Made by a program: the position numbers and the translations under genes
The notes under the pieces: model-generated
What the model was told of the DNA's origin: nothing
The model's input: the letters and a program-made list of their open reading frames with translations, nothing else
Databases searched by the model: none
In this document: positions 1 to 8,883 of the stretch, one piece after another
How positions within the stretch are numbered: the stretch's first letter is position 1
Layout: every line of letters begins with the position of its first letter
Assembly: GCF_014640635.1 (NCBI RefSeq)
Contig: NZ_BMHI01000001.1
Location: 868,001 to 932,000, forward strand
Source: Flexivirga endophytica
Lineage (GTDB): Bacteria > Actinomycetota > Actinomycetes > Actinomycetales > Dermatophilaceae
Length of the DNA: 64,000 bases
Reading direction: 5' to 3'

Positions 1-2
1 GC

Positions 3-887
3 AGCAAGATCGCCTTCGGCGGACTGATCGCCGCCAGCGTCATGCTGCTGAGCGGCTGCACCCCCGTCGAAAAGCGCGGCTACCTGCCCAAGGGGGTCAC
101 CAGTCTCAGCAAGGAGATCACCGACTTCTGGGTTTCGGCCTGGGTATGGGCCCTGGTGGTCGGCGTGATCACGTGGGCGATGATCGTCTACTGCATGATC
201 CGCTACCGGCGGAAGAAGACCGATGTCGGTCTCCCGCCGCAGCTTGCCTACAACGTGCCGATCGAGATCCTCTTCACGGTCGTGCCGATCTTCATGGTCG
301 CGGTCTTCTTCGGGAAGACCGTGCAGATGGAGAACAAGATGCTGGACACCAGCCAGAAGCCGGCCGTCACGGTCAACGTCGTCGGCAAGCAGTGGTCGTG
401 GGACTTCAACTACGTCAACGCCAAGGTGTATGACGCGGGTGTGCAGGCCGACATGAGCGCGCCCGACCCCGAGACCACCATTCCCACGCTCTACCTGCCG
501 GTCGACCGCAAGGTCGAGTTCGTGCTGACCTCACGGGACGTCATCCACTCGTTCTGGGTGATCCAGTTCCTGCAGAAGATGGACATCATCCCCGGCAAGG
601 TCAACAAGTTCCAGGTCACGCCGACCGAGATCGGCACCTACCAGGGCAAGTGCGCCGAGCTGTGCGGCGCCTACCACTCGCAGATGCTGTTCAACGTCAA
701 GGTCGTCAGTCAGTCCGACTACAACAAGAAGATGCAGCAGCTGCGTGACAGGGGCAACGTCGGCTTCCTGTCCAACGCGCTCGTTCGTGAGGGTTCCGCG
801 ATCGAGGCGAAGGACCAGAAGAAGATGCAGCAGTACCTCCCCAACGGCGTCACGGGCTCTGACATCGTCACCGAAGGAGCGAAGTAA
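3..887 (+). CDS. ctaC: Cytochrome c oxidase subunit II, 5' end outside the window
   Basis: This is the membrane-anchored copper subunit of the aa3-type oxidase, which takes electrons from cytochrome c and passes them to subunit I. The reading frame is open from the first bases of the window, so the true start lies upstream and about 294 residues are visible. A lipobox (LLSGC) near the visible N-terminus suggests lipid attachment. Two membrane helices follow (roughly visible residues 45-65 and 85-105), then a cupredoxin domain. The CuA motif [12 protein letters not shown] lies about two thirds of the way along and keeps both Cys, the His and the Met. The stop overlaps the ctaD start (TAATG), which indicates translational coupling in a ctaC-ctaD-ctaF operon. 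Confidence 0.96.
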   Translation, partial: SKIAFGGLIAASVMLLSGCTPVEKRGYLPKGVTSLSKEITDFWVSAWVWALVVGVITWAMIVYCMIRYRRKKTDVGLPPQLAYNVPIEILFTVVPIFMVAVFFGKTVQMENKMLDTSQKPAVTVNVVGKQWSWDFNYVNAKVYDAGVQADMSAPDPETTIPTLYLPVDRKVEFVLTSRDVIHSFWVIQFLQKMDIIPGKVNKFQVTPTEIGTYQGKCAELCGAYHSQMLFNVKVVSQSDYNKKMQQLRDRGNVGFLSNALVREGSAIEAKDQKKMQQYLPNGVTGSDIVTEGAK

Positions 888-2662
888 TGGCCAGCATCGC
901 CACTCCACGCGTCGGGGACGCGGGCGACACCGGCGACTCGCGCTCGGCCGTACGGGTTCGCACCCGCCACCCCGGACGCACGTTCGTCAAGTGGATCACC
1001 GCGACCGACCACAAGGTCATCGGCAACCTCTACTTCATCACCTCCTTCGCGTTCTTCCTGATCGGCGGCGTGCTGGCGCTGATGATCCGCGCCGAGCTGG
1101 TCTCGCCCGGCCTGCAGATCGTCGACAACCCCGAGCAGTTCAACCAGCTGTTCACGATGCACGGCACGATCATGTTGTTGCTCTTCGCGACACCGCTGTT
1201 CGCCGGCTTCGCCAACGCGATCATGCCGCTGCAGATCGGCTCGCCCGATGTGGCGTTCCCGCGGCTGAACATGTTCGCCTACTGGCTCTACCTCTTCGGT
1301 GGCCTCATCGCCAGCGCCGGTTTCCTGACCCCGCAGGGTGCGGCCTCGTTCGGCTGGTTCGCCTACGCGCCGTTGTCCAACGCCACCTACAGCCCCGGCG
1401 CAGGTGGCAACCTGTGGGTCTTCGGTCTCGCGCTGGCCGGTTTCGGCACCATCCTCGGCTCGGTCAACTTCATCACCACCATCGTGTGCATGCGTGCACC
1501 CGGTATGACGATGTTCCGGATGCCGATCTTCACCTGGGGCATCCTGATCACCTCGATCCTGGTGCTCGTCGTGTTCCCGGTGCTGGCCGCGGCGTTGTTC
1601 GGCCTGGGCGCCGATCGCATCATGGGCGCGCACGTCTTCGACGCCTCGACCGCCGGCGCGATGCTCTGGGAGCACATGTTCTGGTTCTTCGGGCACCCCG
1701 AGGTCTACATCATCGCGTTGCCGTTCTTCGGCATCATCTCCGAAGTCATTCCGGTCTTCTCCAGGAAGCCGATCTTCGGTTACAAGACCCTGGTCTTCGC
1801 GACCATCTCGATCGCGGCCCTGTCGGTCAGCGTGTGGGCGCACCACATGTACGCCACCGGCCAGGTGCTGCTGCCGTTCTTCGCCATCATGACCATGCTG
1901 ATCGCGGTGCCGACGGGTGTGAAGTTCGTCAACTGGGTCGGGACGATGTATGGCGGGTCGCTGACCTTCGAGACACCCATGCTCTGGGCGATCGGGTTCC
2001 TGGTGACCTTCCTCTTCGGTGGTCTGACCGGTGTCATCCTGGCCAGCCCGGCGCTGGACTTCAGCCTCACCGACTCCTACTTCGTGGTCGCGCACTTCCA
2101 CTACGTGGTGTTCGGCACCGTCGTCTTCGCGATGTTCGCGGGCTGGTACTTCTGGTGGCCCAAGCTGACCGGTCGCATGCTCGACGAGCGCCTGGGAAAG
2201 ATCCACTTCTGGTTGCTGTTCATCGGCTTCCACATGACGTTCCTGATCCAGCACTGGCTGGGTGTGAAGGGTATGCCGCGTCGTTACGCCGACTACCTGC
2301 CGGCCGACGACTTCCAGTGGATGAATGACATCTCCTCCGTCGGCGCCCTGATCCTCGGCATCTCGATGCTGCCGTTCATGTACAACGTCTGGAAGACCTG
2401 GCGCACGGCGCCGATGGTCGAGGTCGACGACCCCTGGGGTTACAGCAACTCGTTGGAGTGGGCGACCTCCTGCCCGCCGCCGCGGCACAACTTCGACTCG
2501 ATCCCACGGATCCGTTCGGAGCGCCCCGCGTTCGACCTGCACCACCCCGAGGCAGCCTCCTGGAGTGTCGCGGCCTCCGAGGACACGCTCGCCCAGTTGG
2601 TGGGGCCGGCGGACCGTGGTGACCAAGCATTCATGGGCGACGAGCCCGGGAAGGGTGAGTGA
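887..2662 (+). CDS. ctaD: Cytochrome c oxidase subunit I
   Basis: This is the catalytic subunit of the haem-copper oxidase. It reduces O2 to water at the haem a3/CuB centre and pumps protons. The 591-residue protein has the usual twelve hydrophobic segments. Visible ligands are the His in FTMHGT (haem a), the HPEVY motif with the CuB His and cross-linked Tyr, the AHHM pair (CuB), and HFHYVVFG (haems a3 and a). The ATG start shares a base with the ctaC stop. The hydrophilic C-terminal tail of about 60 residues is usual for actinobacterial CtaD. Identification is secure. Confidence 0.98.
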   Translation: MASIATPRVGDAGDTGDSRSAVRVRTRHPGRTFVKWITATDHKVIGNLYFITSFAFFLIGGVLALMIRAELVSPGLQIVDNPEQFNQLFTMHGTIMLLLFATPLFAGFANAIMPLQIGSPDVAFPRLNMFAYWLYLFGGLIASAGFLTPQGAASFGWFAYAPLSNATYSPGAGGNLWVFGLALAGFGTILGSVNFITTIVCMRAPGMTMFRMPIFTWGILITSILVLVVFPVLAAALFGLGADRIMGAHVFDASTAGAMLWEHMFWFFGHPEVYIIALPFFGIISEVIPVFSRKPIFGYKTLVFATISIAALSVSVWAHHMYATGQVLLPFFAIMTMLIAVPTGVKFVNWVGTMYGGSLTFETPMLWAIGFLVTFLFGGLTGVILASPALDFSLTDSYFVVAHFHYVVFGTVVFAMFAGWYFWWPKLTGRMLDERLGKIHFWLLFIGFHMTFLIQHWLGVKGMPRRYADYLPADDFQWMNDISSVGALILGISMLPFMYNVWKTWRTAPMVEVDDPWGYSNSLEWATSCPPPRHNFDSIPRIRSERPAFDLHHPEAASWSVAASEDTLAQLVGPADRGDQAFMGDEPGKGE

Positions 2663-2670
2663 GGCTCGCC

Positions 2671-3072
2671 ATGAAGGTCGAATTCAAGATGTTCCTCATC
2701 ATTGGCGTCTTCTTTGCCGTGATGGGATCGATCTACGGCCACTTCAGCAGCTGGGACGAGCCGGTTGGTTCGGTCGGCCTCTACTTGTCTGCCGGACTGT
2801 GCGCGCTGATCGCGGGCTTCCTGTGGTGGACCGGTCGCAAGATCGATCTGCGTCCGGACGACGACCCGATGGGGGAGCAGAGCGATGTCGAGGGGGACTA
2901 CGGCTTCTTCAGCCCGCACTCCTGGTGGCCGCTGTTCCTCGGTGCGTCCTTGGCGATCGTTGCTCTCGGCCTGGCGTTCGGCTGGTGGCTGGTGATGCTG
3001 GCCGTGCCGTTCGTGGCGCTGGCCTCGATCGGCTGGGTCTTCGAGTACTTCCACGGAGAGCACTCCATCTGA
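2671..3072 (+). CDS. ctaF: Cytochrome c oxidase subunit IV (actinobacterial type)
   Basis: This small integral membrane subunit is specific to actinobacterial aa3 oxidases and associates with CtaC/CtaD. The predicted 133 residues contain four hydrophobic segments in two pairs, separated by an acidic loop (RPDDDPMGEQSDVEGDYGFFSPHSWWP) shared by the family. A GTG at 2659 is in frame, but the ATG at 2671 has GAGG about six bases upstream and gives the typical MKVE N-terminus, so it is preferred. It follows ctaD by 8 bp and closes the operon before a strong hairpin. Confidence 0.93.
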   Translation: MKVEFKMFLIIGVFFAVMGSIYGHFSSWDEPVGSVGLYLSAGLCALIAGFLWWTGRKIDLRPDDDPMGEQSDVEGDYGFFSPHSWWPLFLGASLAIVALGLAFGWWLVMLAVPFVALASIGWVFEYFHGEHSI

Positions 3073-3106
3073 GTCACCCCGCGCAGCGCTTTCCAGGCCT
3101 TACCGA

Positions 3107-3141
3107 GCGGCCCGCCATACACATGATGTATGGCGGGCCGC
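3107..3141. terminator. Bidirectional hairpin terminator after ctaF
   Basis: A perfect 15-bp inverted repeat with a 5-nt loop (3107-3121 against 3127-3141) lies between the convergent ctaF and hydrolase genes. It has no clear T-tract, which is common for actinobacterial terminators. Its position suits both strands. Confidence 0.8.
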
Positions 3142-3156
3142 TTCGCGTCGCAGCAC

Positions 3157-3993
3157 TCACGAATAGTCGCCCTTGATCCACCGAACGACGGTGCGCAACA
3201 AGGGAGTCGGCACGTCCTTGCCGTTCTTGTACGACGCGAGCATCTCGATGCCGTGCCCGTCCGGCGCGGTCACGAATCGGTGCTTGGCAGGGCTGGACAG
3301 CACCGCACGACGCAGGGCCGCGGAGTCGGTGCTCGGGTCACCGTCGGCCACCGCCCCGAGCAGCGGGACCCGCAGGGCGCGAGCTGCAGCCGTTGAGCCG
3401 GTGACGCCTTCCCAGGTCATCGGGCCGGACAAGTCGACGACAGCGTCCGGTGCGGTCTTCGCGGCGGTGCCGAGCGCGACGGAGCCACCCATCGACGCGC
3501 CGACCACCGTGACGTGACGAGCGCCATGGGATCGCGCCCAGCGGACCGCAGCGCGTACCTGGAGCGCGGGCGACGTCGTGCTGGTGCAGGTCGTCGCCCC
3601 GTAGCCGCACAGGTCGAATGCGAGTACCCGGACCCCCTGCGAGGCGATCATTCCGGCGACCGGAAACCACCCGCAGGCGCCGTCGCCATCGGTCTGATGG
3701 AGCAGGACGGCGACGTCCGCCCCGGTGCCCAAAGTGGCTGCCGGAAGCTTGGCACCCGCGACCGCGAGCGTGAACGGATGCGGCTTCACACCGACAGCAT
3801 CACCGCACCGGGCCGGCCCCACCTCGGTCGGTGCGGCGGCCGCAGTGGGGGAGTCGGCCGTGGAGGTCGTCGAGCTGGGGCTGTGGGAGCTGGCTGTGGT
3901 GCTCGCGCGGGATGAGCCCGGATCGGCTGAGTTCGAGGAGCACGCGCCGAGCAGAAGCACGACGCCGAAGGTCATGTATGTCAGAACTTTCAT
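3157..3993 (-). CDS. Alpha/beta-hydrolase-fold lipoprotein
   Basis: This is a secreted lipid-anchored serine hydrolase of unknown substrate. The 278-residue protein starts at the ATG giving MKVLTYMTF, with a short hydrophobic segment and lipobox LLGAC, then a Ser/Thr-rich linker. The hydrolase core has the nucleophile elbow GASMGG (about residue 165), and a DGHG near the C-terminus probably supplies the catalytic His. Starts further upstream would run through the divergent promoter and remove the signal peptide from the N-terminus. It is divergent from the padR-type gene and a PadR-like operator touches its start codon, so it is probably a PadR target. The substrate cannot be inferred. Confidence 0.8.
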   Translation of the reverse strand: MKVLTYMTFGVVLLLGACSSNSADPGSSRASTTASSHSPSSTTSTADSPTAAAAPTEVGPARCGDAVGVKPHPFTLAVAGAKLPAATLGTGADVAVLLHQTDGDGACGWFPVAGMIASQGVRVLAFDLCGYGATTCTSTTSPALQVRAAVRWARSHGARHVTVVGASMGGSVALGTAAKTAPDAVVDLSGPMTWEGVTGSTAAARALRVPLLGAVADGDPSTDSAALRRAVLSSPAKHRFVTAPDGHGIEMLASYKNGKDVPTPLLRTVVRWIKGDYS

Positions 3994-4009
3994 ATGTCGA
4001 GTTTGACAT
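3994..4009. promoter_or_regulatory. PadR-type operator ATGT-N8-ACAT
   Basis: The sequence reads ATGT, eight bases, ACAT, which is the spacing described for PadR-family operators. The symmetry extends to TATGTC-N6-GACATA (3993-4010). It sits between the divergent lipoprotein and PadR genes and overlaps the expected -35 zone of the PadR promoter, so it could control both genes. Confidence 0.65.
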
Positions 4010-4017
4010 AACTCCGC

Positions 4018-4023
4018 TAGGCT
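4018..4023 (+). promoter_or_regulatory. -10 box (TAGGCT) of a leaderless padR transcript
   Basis: TAGGCT lies 6 nt before the GTG at 4030 with no Shine-Dalgarno between. Transcription would start at or next to the initiation codon. Confidence 0.55.
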
Positions 4024-4029
4024 GGGTGG

Positions 4030-4572
4030 GTGATATCCGCACTTGGCCACGCTCTGCTCGGGCTGCTCGCTCGTGAACCGACGACCGGTTATCGGCTGAC
4101 CCGACTGATGGATCGTGATCTCGCCTATTTCTGGGCCGCCAAACACAGTCAGATCTACCCCGAGTTGGCCCGGCTCGAGCGGGACGGACACGTGCGGCAC
4201 ACCGTTGTCGGAGGCGCCGGCCCGCGCCCGACGAAACGCTACGAACTCACGGCCGACGGTCGACGTGCGCTGGTGGAGTGGCTCGCGACCGAGCCGGAGC
4301 CGACGGTTGAACGCGATCCGACACTGTTGCGGGTGTCCTCCCTGTGGCTGCTGGAACGGGAGGCGGCGCGTGCGGTCGTGGGCCGGGTGCGCCGCCTCAG
4401 CACCGAACGGCTCGCCCTCTACGAACGCTTCGCCGCGGAGTTCGACAGTGAACCGGCAGCGAGTGATCCGACGGCGCCGGTGTTCGCGACCCGGGCGACC
4501 GTGGAGATGGGCATCCGCTCACAGCGGGCGCGACTCGACTGGTGCGATTGGCTCGACCAACGTCTGGCCTGA
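4030..4572 (+). CDS. PadR family transcriptional regulator
   Basis: This is a 180-residue DNA-binding repressor. An N-terminal PadR winged helix (about residues 1-80) contains LLGLLAREPTTGYRL and IYPELARLERDGHV, the family recognition-helix and wing region. A C-terminal helical dimerisation part (Vir-type) follows. It starts at GTG, apparently without a leader. The adjacent ATGT-N8-ACAT site suggests autoregulation together with control of the divergent lipoprotein hydrolase. The inducer is unknown. Confidence 0.9.
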   Translation: MISALGHALLGLLAREPTTGYRLTRLMDRDLAYFWAAKHSQIYPELARLERDGHVRHTVVGGAGPRPTKRYELTADGRRALVEWLATEPEPTVERDPTLLRVSSLWLLEREAARAVVGRVRRLSTERLALYERFAAEFDSEPAASDPTAPVFATRATVEMGIRSQRARLDWCDWLDQRLA

Positions 4573-4606
4573 TGTAGGGAATCAGAAAGGAGGCTCACGC
4601 ACCGCG

Positions 4607-4966
4607 CTAGCCCCAGCCGAGCTCGTGCAGTCGCTCGTCGCTGATGCCGAAGTGATGGCCGATCTCGTGCAGAACCGTCACCCGGATCTGGTGCAGCAGT
4701 TGGTCGCGCGTGTGGCAGTAGCGGGTGAGCGGTCCCCGGTAGATGTAGATGCGGTCGGGGAGGTTTCCGAGTCCGTAGCCGGAGTCACGTTGGGTGAGGG
4801 GGACACCGACATACAGGCCGAGCAGTCCAGGGACGCTGCCCGGCTGCGGCTCGTCCTCGACGGTGATCGCCACGTTGTCCAGCCGATCCAGCAGGTCCTG
4901 CGGGATGGTGTCCATGGCGTCGGCGGCCGCGTCCTCGAAATCTTCACGACTCATGGCGATGGGCAT
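4607..4966 (-). CDS. Metallopeptidase family protein (small zincin)
   Basis: This 119-residue protein belongs to the short zincin family (COG3824/PF06262 type). It carries HEIGHHFGISDERL near the C-terminus, where HExxH supplies two zinc ligands and the catalytic Glu. The ATG at 4966 has AGGAG seven bases upstream and gives the usual MSREDFEDAAADA-like beginning, so longer in-frame starts are rejected. It converges on the PadR gene and lies downstream of the qcrB terminator. Biological substrates of this family are not established. Confidence 0.85.
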   Translation of the reverse strand: MPIAMSREDFEDAAADAMDTIPQDLLDRLDNVAITVEDEPQPGSVPGLLGLYVGVPLTQRDSGYGLGNLPDRIYIYRGPLTRYCHTRDQLLHQIRVTVLHEIGHHFGISDERLHELGWG

Positions 4967-5029
4967 GCGGAGACTCCTGTGCCTGTCGAGAACTGCAGTG
5001 GAGCAACAGCTTAGAGTCGCAGCCGAGTA

Positions 5030-5076
5030 TGCCGAGAGGCCCACCCGCACAGTGTGTGCGCGTGGGCCTCTCGGCA
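5030..5076 (-). terminator. Terminator of the ctaE-qcrCAB operon
   Basis: A perfect 15-bp stem (5030-5044 against 5062-5076) with a 17-nt loop that can pair further lies 35 bp beyond the qcrB stop. Confidence 0.8.
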
Positions 5077-5110
5077 CTGAGGTGGCCGCCCTCCGGGGAG
5101 GGCCCGCCGA

Positions 5111-6901
5111 TCAGTCCTGCTTGTCGTGCGGTGACGGGTGACCGTAGGCGTGTGCCGCCCCGATCTCCTCGGCGCCGCCGTGCATGTGACCGGACTCAGC
5201 CTCGTCGGGATGAGACTCGATCTGCTCGCCGGCCTGGCCATCGTGGTGTGCCGACGCCAACTCCATCGGGGTGACGGGCTCGACGCGGTCCTTGAAGTAG
5301 TAGTGCGACACACGGGCCCGCAAACGGTCCTTGCGGGCGCTCTTGCGGCGTACGCCGTTCTCGTCGGTCGCGGACTCCAGGTCCACCGGGGCGGGGGACT
5401 CGTAGGCCACCAGCGCCCAGCGCTCGTAGTCGTCCAAGTCCTCGTGGGCCTCGAAGAAGCGACCCTTGGCAGTCCGGACCAGGCGACCGCTCTCGCGGCC
5501 GTGCAGGACCAGATCTCGGTCGTAGCGCTGCAGCGACAGGCACATTCGCTTGACCACCCAGAAGACGATGATCGGCATCACGATCAGCCCGATCTGGAAG
5601 GCCCGGGTGATGTCGTTGATCGACAGGTGGAACTTGATGGCGATGATGTCGTTTCCGCAGGCGGCGAACAGGATGCCGTAGAAGGTGATCGCGGCCATGC
5701 CGAGTCCGGTCCGGGTGGGCCGGTTGCGCGGCCGGTCGAGGATGTGGTGCTCCTCGTTGTCGCCAGTGACCCACTTCTCGATGAACGGGTAGAGACCCAT
5801 GATGGTCCACAGGATCGGGATCATCAGGATCGCGCCGATCATGATGTTGAAACTCCAGGTCTTCCCGAAGAGATTGAACTCCAGGAAGCCGGGCAACAGT
5901 CGTAGCGCACCGTCGGCGAAGCCCATGTACCAGTCCGGCTGCGAGCCGGCCGTGATCATGGTGGGCTCGTAGGGGCCGTACATCCAGATCGGGTTGATCG
6001 AGACAAGCCCGGCGATCAGCGCGGTGATGCCGAAGACCACGAAGAAGAAGCCACCGGCCTTGGCCGCGTAGACCGGCATCATCGGGAAGCCGACGACGTT
6101 CTTGTTGGTGCGGCCGGGGCCGGGGTACTGGGTGTGCTTGTGCACCATCACCAGGATGATGTGCGCGGTGAACAGACCTACCAGGATGGCCGGCAGCAGG
6201 AGCACGTGCAGGGTGAAGAACCGGGGGATGATGTCCTGCCCCGGGAAGCCACCGCCGAAGAGGATGTAGCTGATGTAGGTGCCGATCACCGGGATCGACA
6301 GGATGAACCCTTGCATGGCGCGGATACCGGTGCCGGACAGCAGGTCGTCGGGCAGCGAGTAGCCGAGGAAGCCCTCGACCATGGCCAGCATCGCCAGCAG
6401 GAGGCCGATGATCCAGTTGATCTCGCGAGGCTTGCGGAACGCGCCGGTGAAGAAGACGCGGAACATGTGCAACGCGATCGACACGACGAAGATCAGTGCC
6501 GACCAGTGGTGGATCTGGCGGATCAGCAGACCGCCCTTGACGTCCATCGAGATGCGGACGGTGGAGGCGAAGGCCTCACTCATCTGCGTGCCCTTGAGCG
6601 GGACGTAGGGGCCGTTGTAGACGGTCTCACCCATGCTGGGCACGAACCAGAAGGTCAGGAACGTGCCGCTGATGAGCAGGATGACCAGCGAGTACATCGC
6701 GATCTCACCCAGCATGAACGACCAGTGGTCCGGGAAGACCTTCTTCATCAGGTAGCTGATGCCCTTGGCGGAGCCGGTGCGCTCGTCCATCCAGTTGGCG
6801 ACGGCGCCGACAGGGCCGCCGCCAGCAGCGGCCGGTGCGTCCTTCTTGTCGTCCGCGCGCAACGCGTCAGCGGTGCTGCGGGCCTTGGTCTGCTCGCTCA
6901 T
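5111..6901 (-). CDS. qcrB: Cytochrome bc complex cytochrome b subunit
   Basis: This is the di-haem cytochrome b of the menaquinol:cytochrome c oxidoreductase, which forms a supercomplex with the aa3 oxidase in actinobacteria. It has 596 residues, with about eight or nine membrane segments from residue 45 to 430. Helix B and D histidines sit in RQIHHWSALIFVVSIALH and HVLLLPAILVGLFTAH. The quinol-site motif appears in actinobacterial form as the EP pair of YGPYEPT. The long cytoplasmic C-terminal extension is typical of actinobacteria and here ends His-rich. The start overlaps the qcrA stop (ATGA). Confidence 0.96.
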   Translation of the reverse strand: MSEQTKARSTADALRADDKKDAPAAAGGGPVGAVANWMDERTGSAKGISYLMKKVFPDHWSFMLGEIAMYSLVILLISGTFLTFWFVPSMGETVYNGPYVPLKGTQMSEAFASTVRISMDVKGGLLIRQIHHWSALIFVVSIALHMFRVFFTGAFRKPREINWIIGLLLAMLAMVEGFLGYSLPDDLLSGTGIRAMQGFILSIPVIGTYISYILFGGGFPGQDIIPRFFTLHVLLLPAILVGLFTAHIILVMVHKHTQYPGPGRTNKNVVGFPMMPVYAAKAGGFFFVVFGITALIAGLVSINPIWMYGPYEPTMITAGSQPDWYMGFADGALRLLPGFLEFNLFGKTWSFNIMIGAILMIPILWTIMGLYPFIEKWVTGDNEEHHILDRPRNRPTRTGLGMAAITFYGILFAACGNDIIAIKFHLSINDITRAFQIGLIVMPIIVFWVVKRMCLSLQRYDRDLVLHGRESGRLVRTAKGRFFEAHEDLDDYERWALVAYESPAPVDLESATDENGVRRKSARKDRLRARVSHYYFKDRVEPVTPMELASAHHDGQAGEQIESHPDEAESGHMHGGAEEIGAAHAYGHPSPHDKQD

Positions 6902-8046
6902 CAGCCACGCTCCCAGAAACTCGGGCCGACCGGCTGATCGAAGCCGTGCGGCGCGTAGAGGTAACCCTCGTCATCGACGTCGATCTTCAACTGCGGCAGC
7001 GGACGCTTCGCGGGGCCGAAGATGACCTTGCAGTCCTCGGTCAGGTCGAACGTGGACTGGTGACACGGGCACAACAGGTGGTGAGTGGTCTGCTCGTAGA
7101 GGCCGACCGAGCAGCCGACATGCGTGCAGATCTTGGAATAGGCGACGACACCGTTGATGCCCCAGTCCCGCTCACGGGTGTTCTTGATGCGGTCCTCCTG
7201 CAGCGAGATGAGGATGACCGACGCCTTGACCTTCTGATTGATCGGGTGCTCGGTGTCGTTGATGCCCTCGGGCAGCACGTGGAAGACCGAGCCCAACGTC
7301 ACGTCGGACAGCCGGATCGCGGTGCCGTCGGGATCGCGCATCAGGCGGCGCGGGCGGGTGACCGGCTTGCCGTTCTTCATCTCGGGCTTGCCATCGGCGC
7401 CGAGCACCGGCACTTCGGTGTCCCACAGGGTCGTGCGCAGGTCCTCGACATCACCCTTGAACGGGCCGAGGCCACCGACAAGCTGCAGGCCGAGCGGGAC
7501 GGCGAAGAGGCCGAGCGCACCACCCAGGCTGTATTTGATGAGCGGGCGACGCTTGATCTGCGCGGAGTCGGCACCGTCCGACATCACCTTGACGAAGTCG
7601 GCACGGGCATCGTCGTTCGAGCGCAGCGTATGGCGCTCCTCGACGACCTCCTCGTCGGACATCAGCGTCTTGGCCCAGTGGATCGCACCCAGACCGATGC
7701 CGAGCATGGACACCGCGAGCGTCACGCCGAGTGCGACGTGCAGCGCGTGCACCTTGCCCAGGATAGGGAGCGTGACGTTGTCGTCCTTGCCGATCACGGC
7801 GTAGGCGACGACGAACAGGACCGTCGCGAGCATCGACAGCCCGAACAGCGTCGCGACCTGTCGCTCGCTGCGGCGGGCCGCGGCCTCGTCGTTGTCGCCC
7901 TGGCGGTGCACGTGATCCGGCAGGCCGGGGTTCTCGAACCGCTCGGGCAGTGCGTGGTCGTCGTGGCGGGTCGCGACGGCGTGGCCGGACTCGTTGTGGC
8001 TCACGGCCGGCTCCTTCGAGATCGAAGCTTCGTTGTCGTCAGTCAT
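6901..8046 (-). CDS. qcrA: Rieske iron-sulfur protein of the bc complex
   Basis: This subunit carries electrons from menaquinol to the cytochrome c subunit. It has 381 residues with three predicted membrane segments in the first half, as in other actinobacterial QcrA proteins, and a C-terminal Rieske domain. The 2Fe-2S ligands are seen in CTHVGC and CPCHQS (about residues 310-335). Its N-terminal 60 residues are hydrophilic. Both ends overlap neighbours by ATGA (qcrC stop to qcrA start, qcrA stop to qcrB start), so the three proteins are translationally coupled. Confidence 0.96.
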   Translation of the reverse strand: MTDDNEASISKEPAVSHNESGHAVATRHDDHALPERFENPGLPDHVHRQGDNDEAAARRSERQVATLFGLSMLATVLFVVAYAVIGKDDNVTLPILGKVHALHVALGVTLAVSMLGIGLGAIHWAKTLMSDEEVVEERHTLRSNDDARADFVKVMSDGADSAQIKRRPLIKYSLGGALGLFAVPLGLQLVGGLGPFKGDVEDLRTTLWDTEVPVLGADGKPEMKNGKPVTRPRRLMRDPDGTAIRLSDVTLGSVFHVLPEGINDTEHPINQKVKASVILISLQEDRIKNTRERDWGINGVVAYSKICTHVGCSVGLYEQTTHHLLCPCHQSTFDLTEDCKVIFGPAKRPLPQLKIDVDDEGYLYAPHGFDQPVGPSFWERG

Positions 8047-8825
8047 CAGGCTGCCTTCTTACCGAGCCAGACGGCGATCAGGATCAGCATGCCGATGCCG
8101 ATCGTCCACGCGAACAGTCCTTCGGGGACCGGGCCGAGGTTGCCCATGCTCCATCCACCCGGGCTGGACTCGGCCTTGACGTTCTGCAGGAAGGAGATGA
8201 TGTCCTTCTTGTCCTGCGCCGACAGGTTGGAGTCGTTGAACACCGGCATCGACTGCGGACCGGTCAGCATCGCCTCGTAGATGTGCTTGCCGGAGACGTC
8301 CATCAGGTTCGGTGCGAACTTGCCGCGGGTCAGTGCGCCGCCGGAGCCGGCGAAGTTGTGACACATCGCGCAGTTGACGCGGAACAGTTCGCCACCCTTG
8401 GCGATGTCGCCACCGCCCTGGGTGAGGCTGGAGGACGGCACCGACGGGCCCTCGCCGAGCGACGCCACGTAGGCGGCCAGCGCTGCGGTGTCCTTGTCGT
8501 TGAACTGCGGCTTGCCGCGCTCGGCCTGCACCCCGGGGTTCGCCAGCGGCATACGTCCGGTGCCGACCTGGAAGTCCACGGCTGCGGCTCCGACGCCGAC
8601 CAGCGACGGTCCACCGTCACCGCCGGCGCCGTCGAGCCCGTGGCACGACGCGCAGTTGGACAAGAAAAGCTTGTGGCCGGCGGCAGCGGTCTGGGTGTTG
8701 CTGCTGGCTGCGTCAGCGTTCTTGGGTGCGAACGCGGCATAGAGGCCACCGGTGATGATGAGGCCGAGAAGCAACACGATCGCAATCGCTGCCGGGTGCC
8801 GGCGGCGGGCAACGAGTGAACTCAC
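8046..8825 (-). CDS. qcrC: Di-haem cytochrome c subunit of the bc complex
   Basis: This is the membrane-attached di-haem c-type cytochrome that replaces a soluble cytochrome c in actinobacteria. The 259-residue protein has an N-terminal signal anchor (AIAIVLLLGLIITGG), two haem motifs (CASCHG about residue 60 and CAMCHN about residue 160) and a C-terminal membrane helix. The GTG at 8825 is chosen because AGGA lies seven bases upstream and it gives a normal signal segment. A 14-codon ORF ends in the GTGA of this start. Confidence 0.94.
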   Translation of the reverse strand: MSSLVARRRHPAAIAIVLLLGLIITGGLYAAFAPKNADAASSNTQTAAAGHKLFLSNCASCHGLDGAGGDGGPSLVGVGAAAVDFQVGTGRMPLANPGVQAERGKPQFNDKDTAALAAYVASLGEGPSVPSSSLTQGGGDIAKGGELFRVNCAMCHNFAGSGGALTRGKFAPNLMDVSGKHIYEAMLTGPQSMPVFNDSNLSAQDKKDIISFLQNVKAESSPGGWSMGNLGPVPEGLFAWTIGIGMLILIAVWLGKKAA

Positions 8826-8866
8826 GAAGTCGTCCTGTCGTCGTTGAAGGGATGGGTGGTCGACAT
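8822..8866 (-). CDS. Possible mini-ORF bridging ctaE and qcrC
   Basis: An ATG at 8866 opens a 14-codon frame (MSTTHPFNDDRTTS) whose TGA overlaps the qcrC GTG, and the qcrC ribosome binding site lies inside it. It could couple ctaE and qcrC translation across the 58-bp gap. It could also be chance, because short open frames are common in GC-rich DNA and the mini-ORF has no good ribosome binding site of its own. Confidence 0.25.
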   Translation of the reverse strand: MSTTHPFNDDRTTS

Positions 8867-8883
8867 CTTCAGCACGCCGTCCG

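Noticed and set aside
719-2626. A 635-codon frame on - opposite ctaD
   Set aside because: It mirrors ctaD codon structure, has no recognisable domain, and lies against a secure gene.
4003-4008. TTGACA as the -35 of the PadR promoter
   Set aside because: It is only 9 bp from the TAGGCT box, far short of 16-18 bp. It is better explained as part of the operator palindrome.
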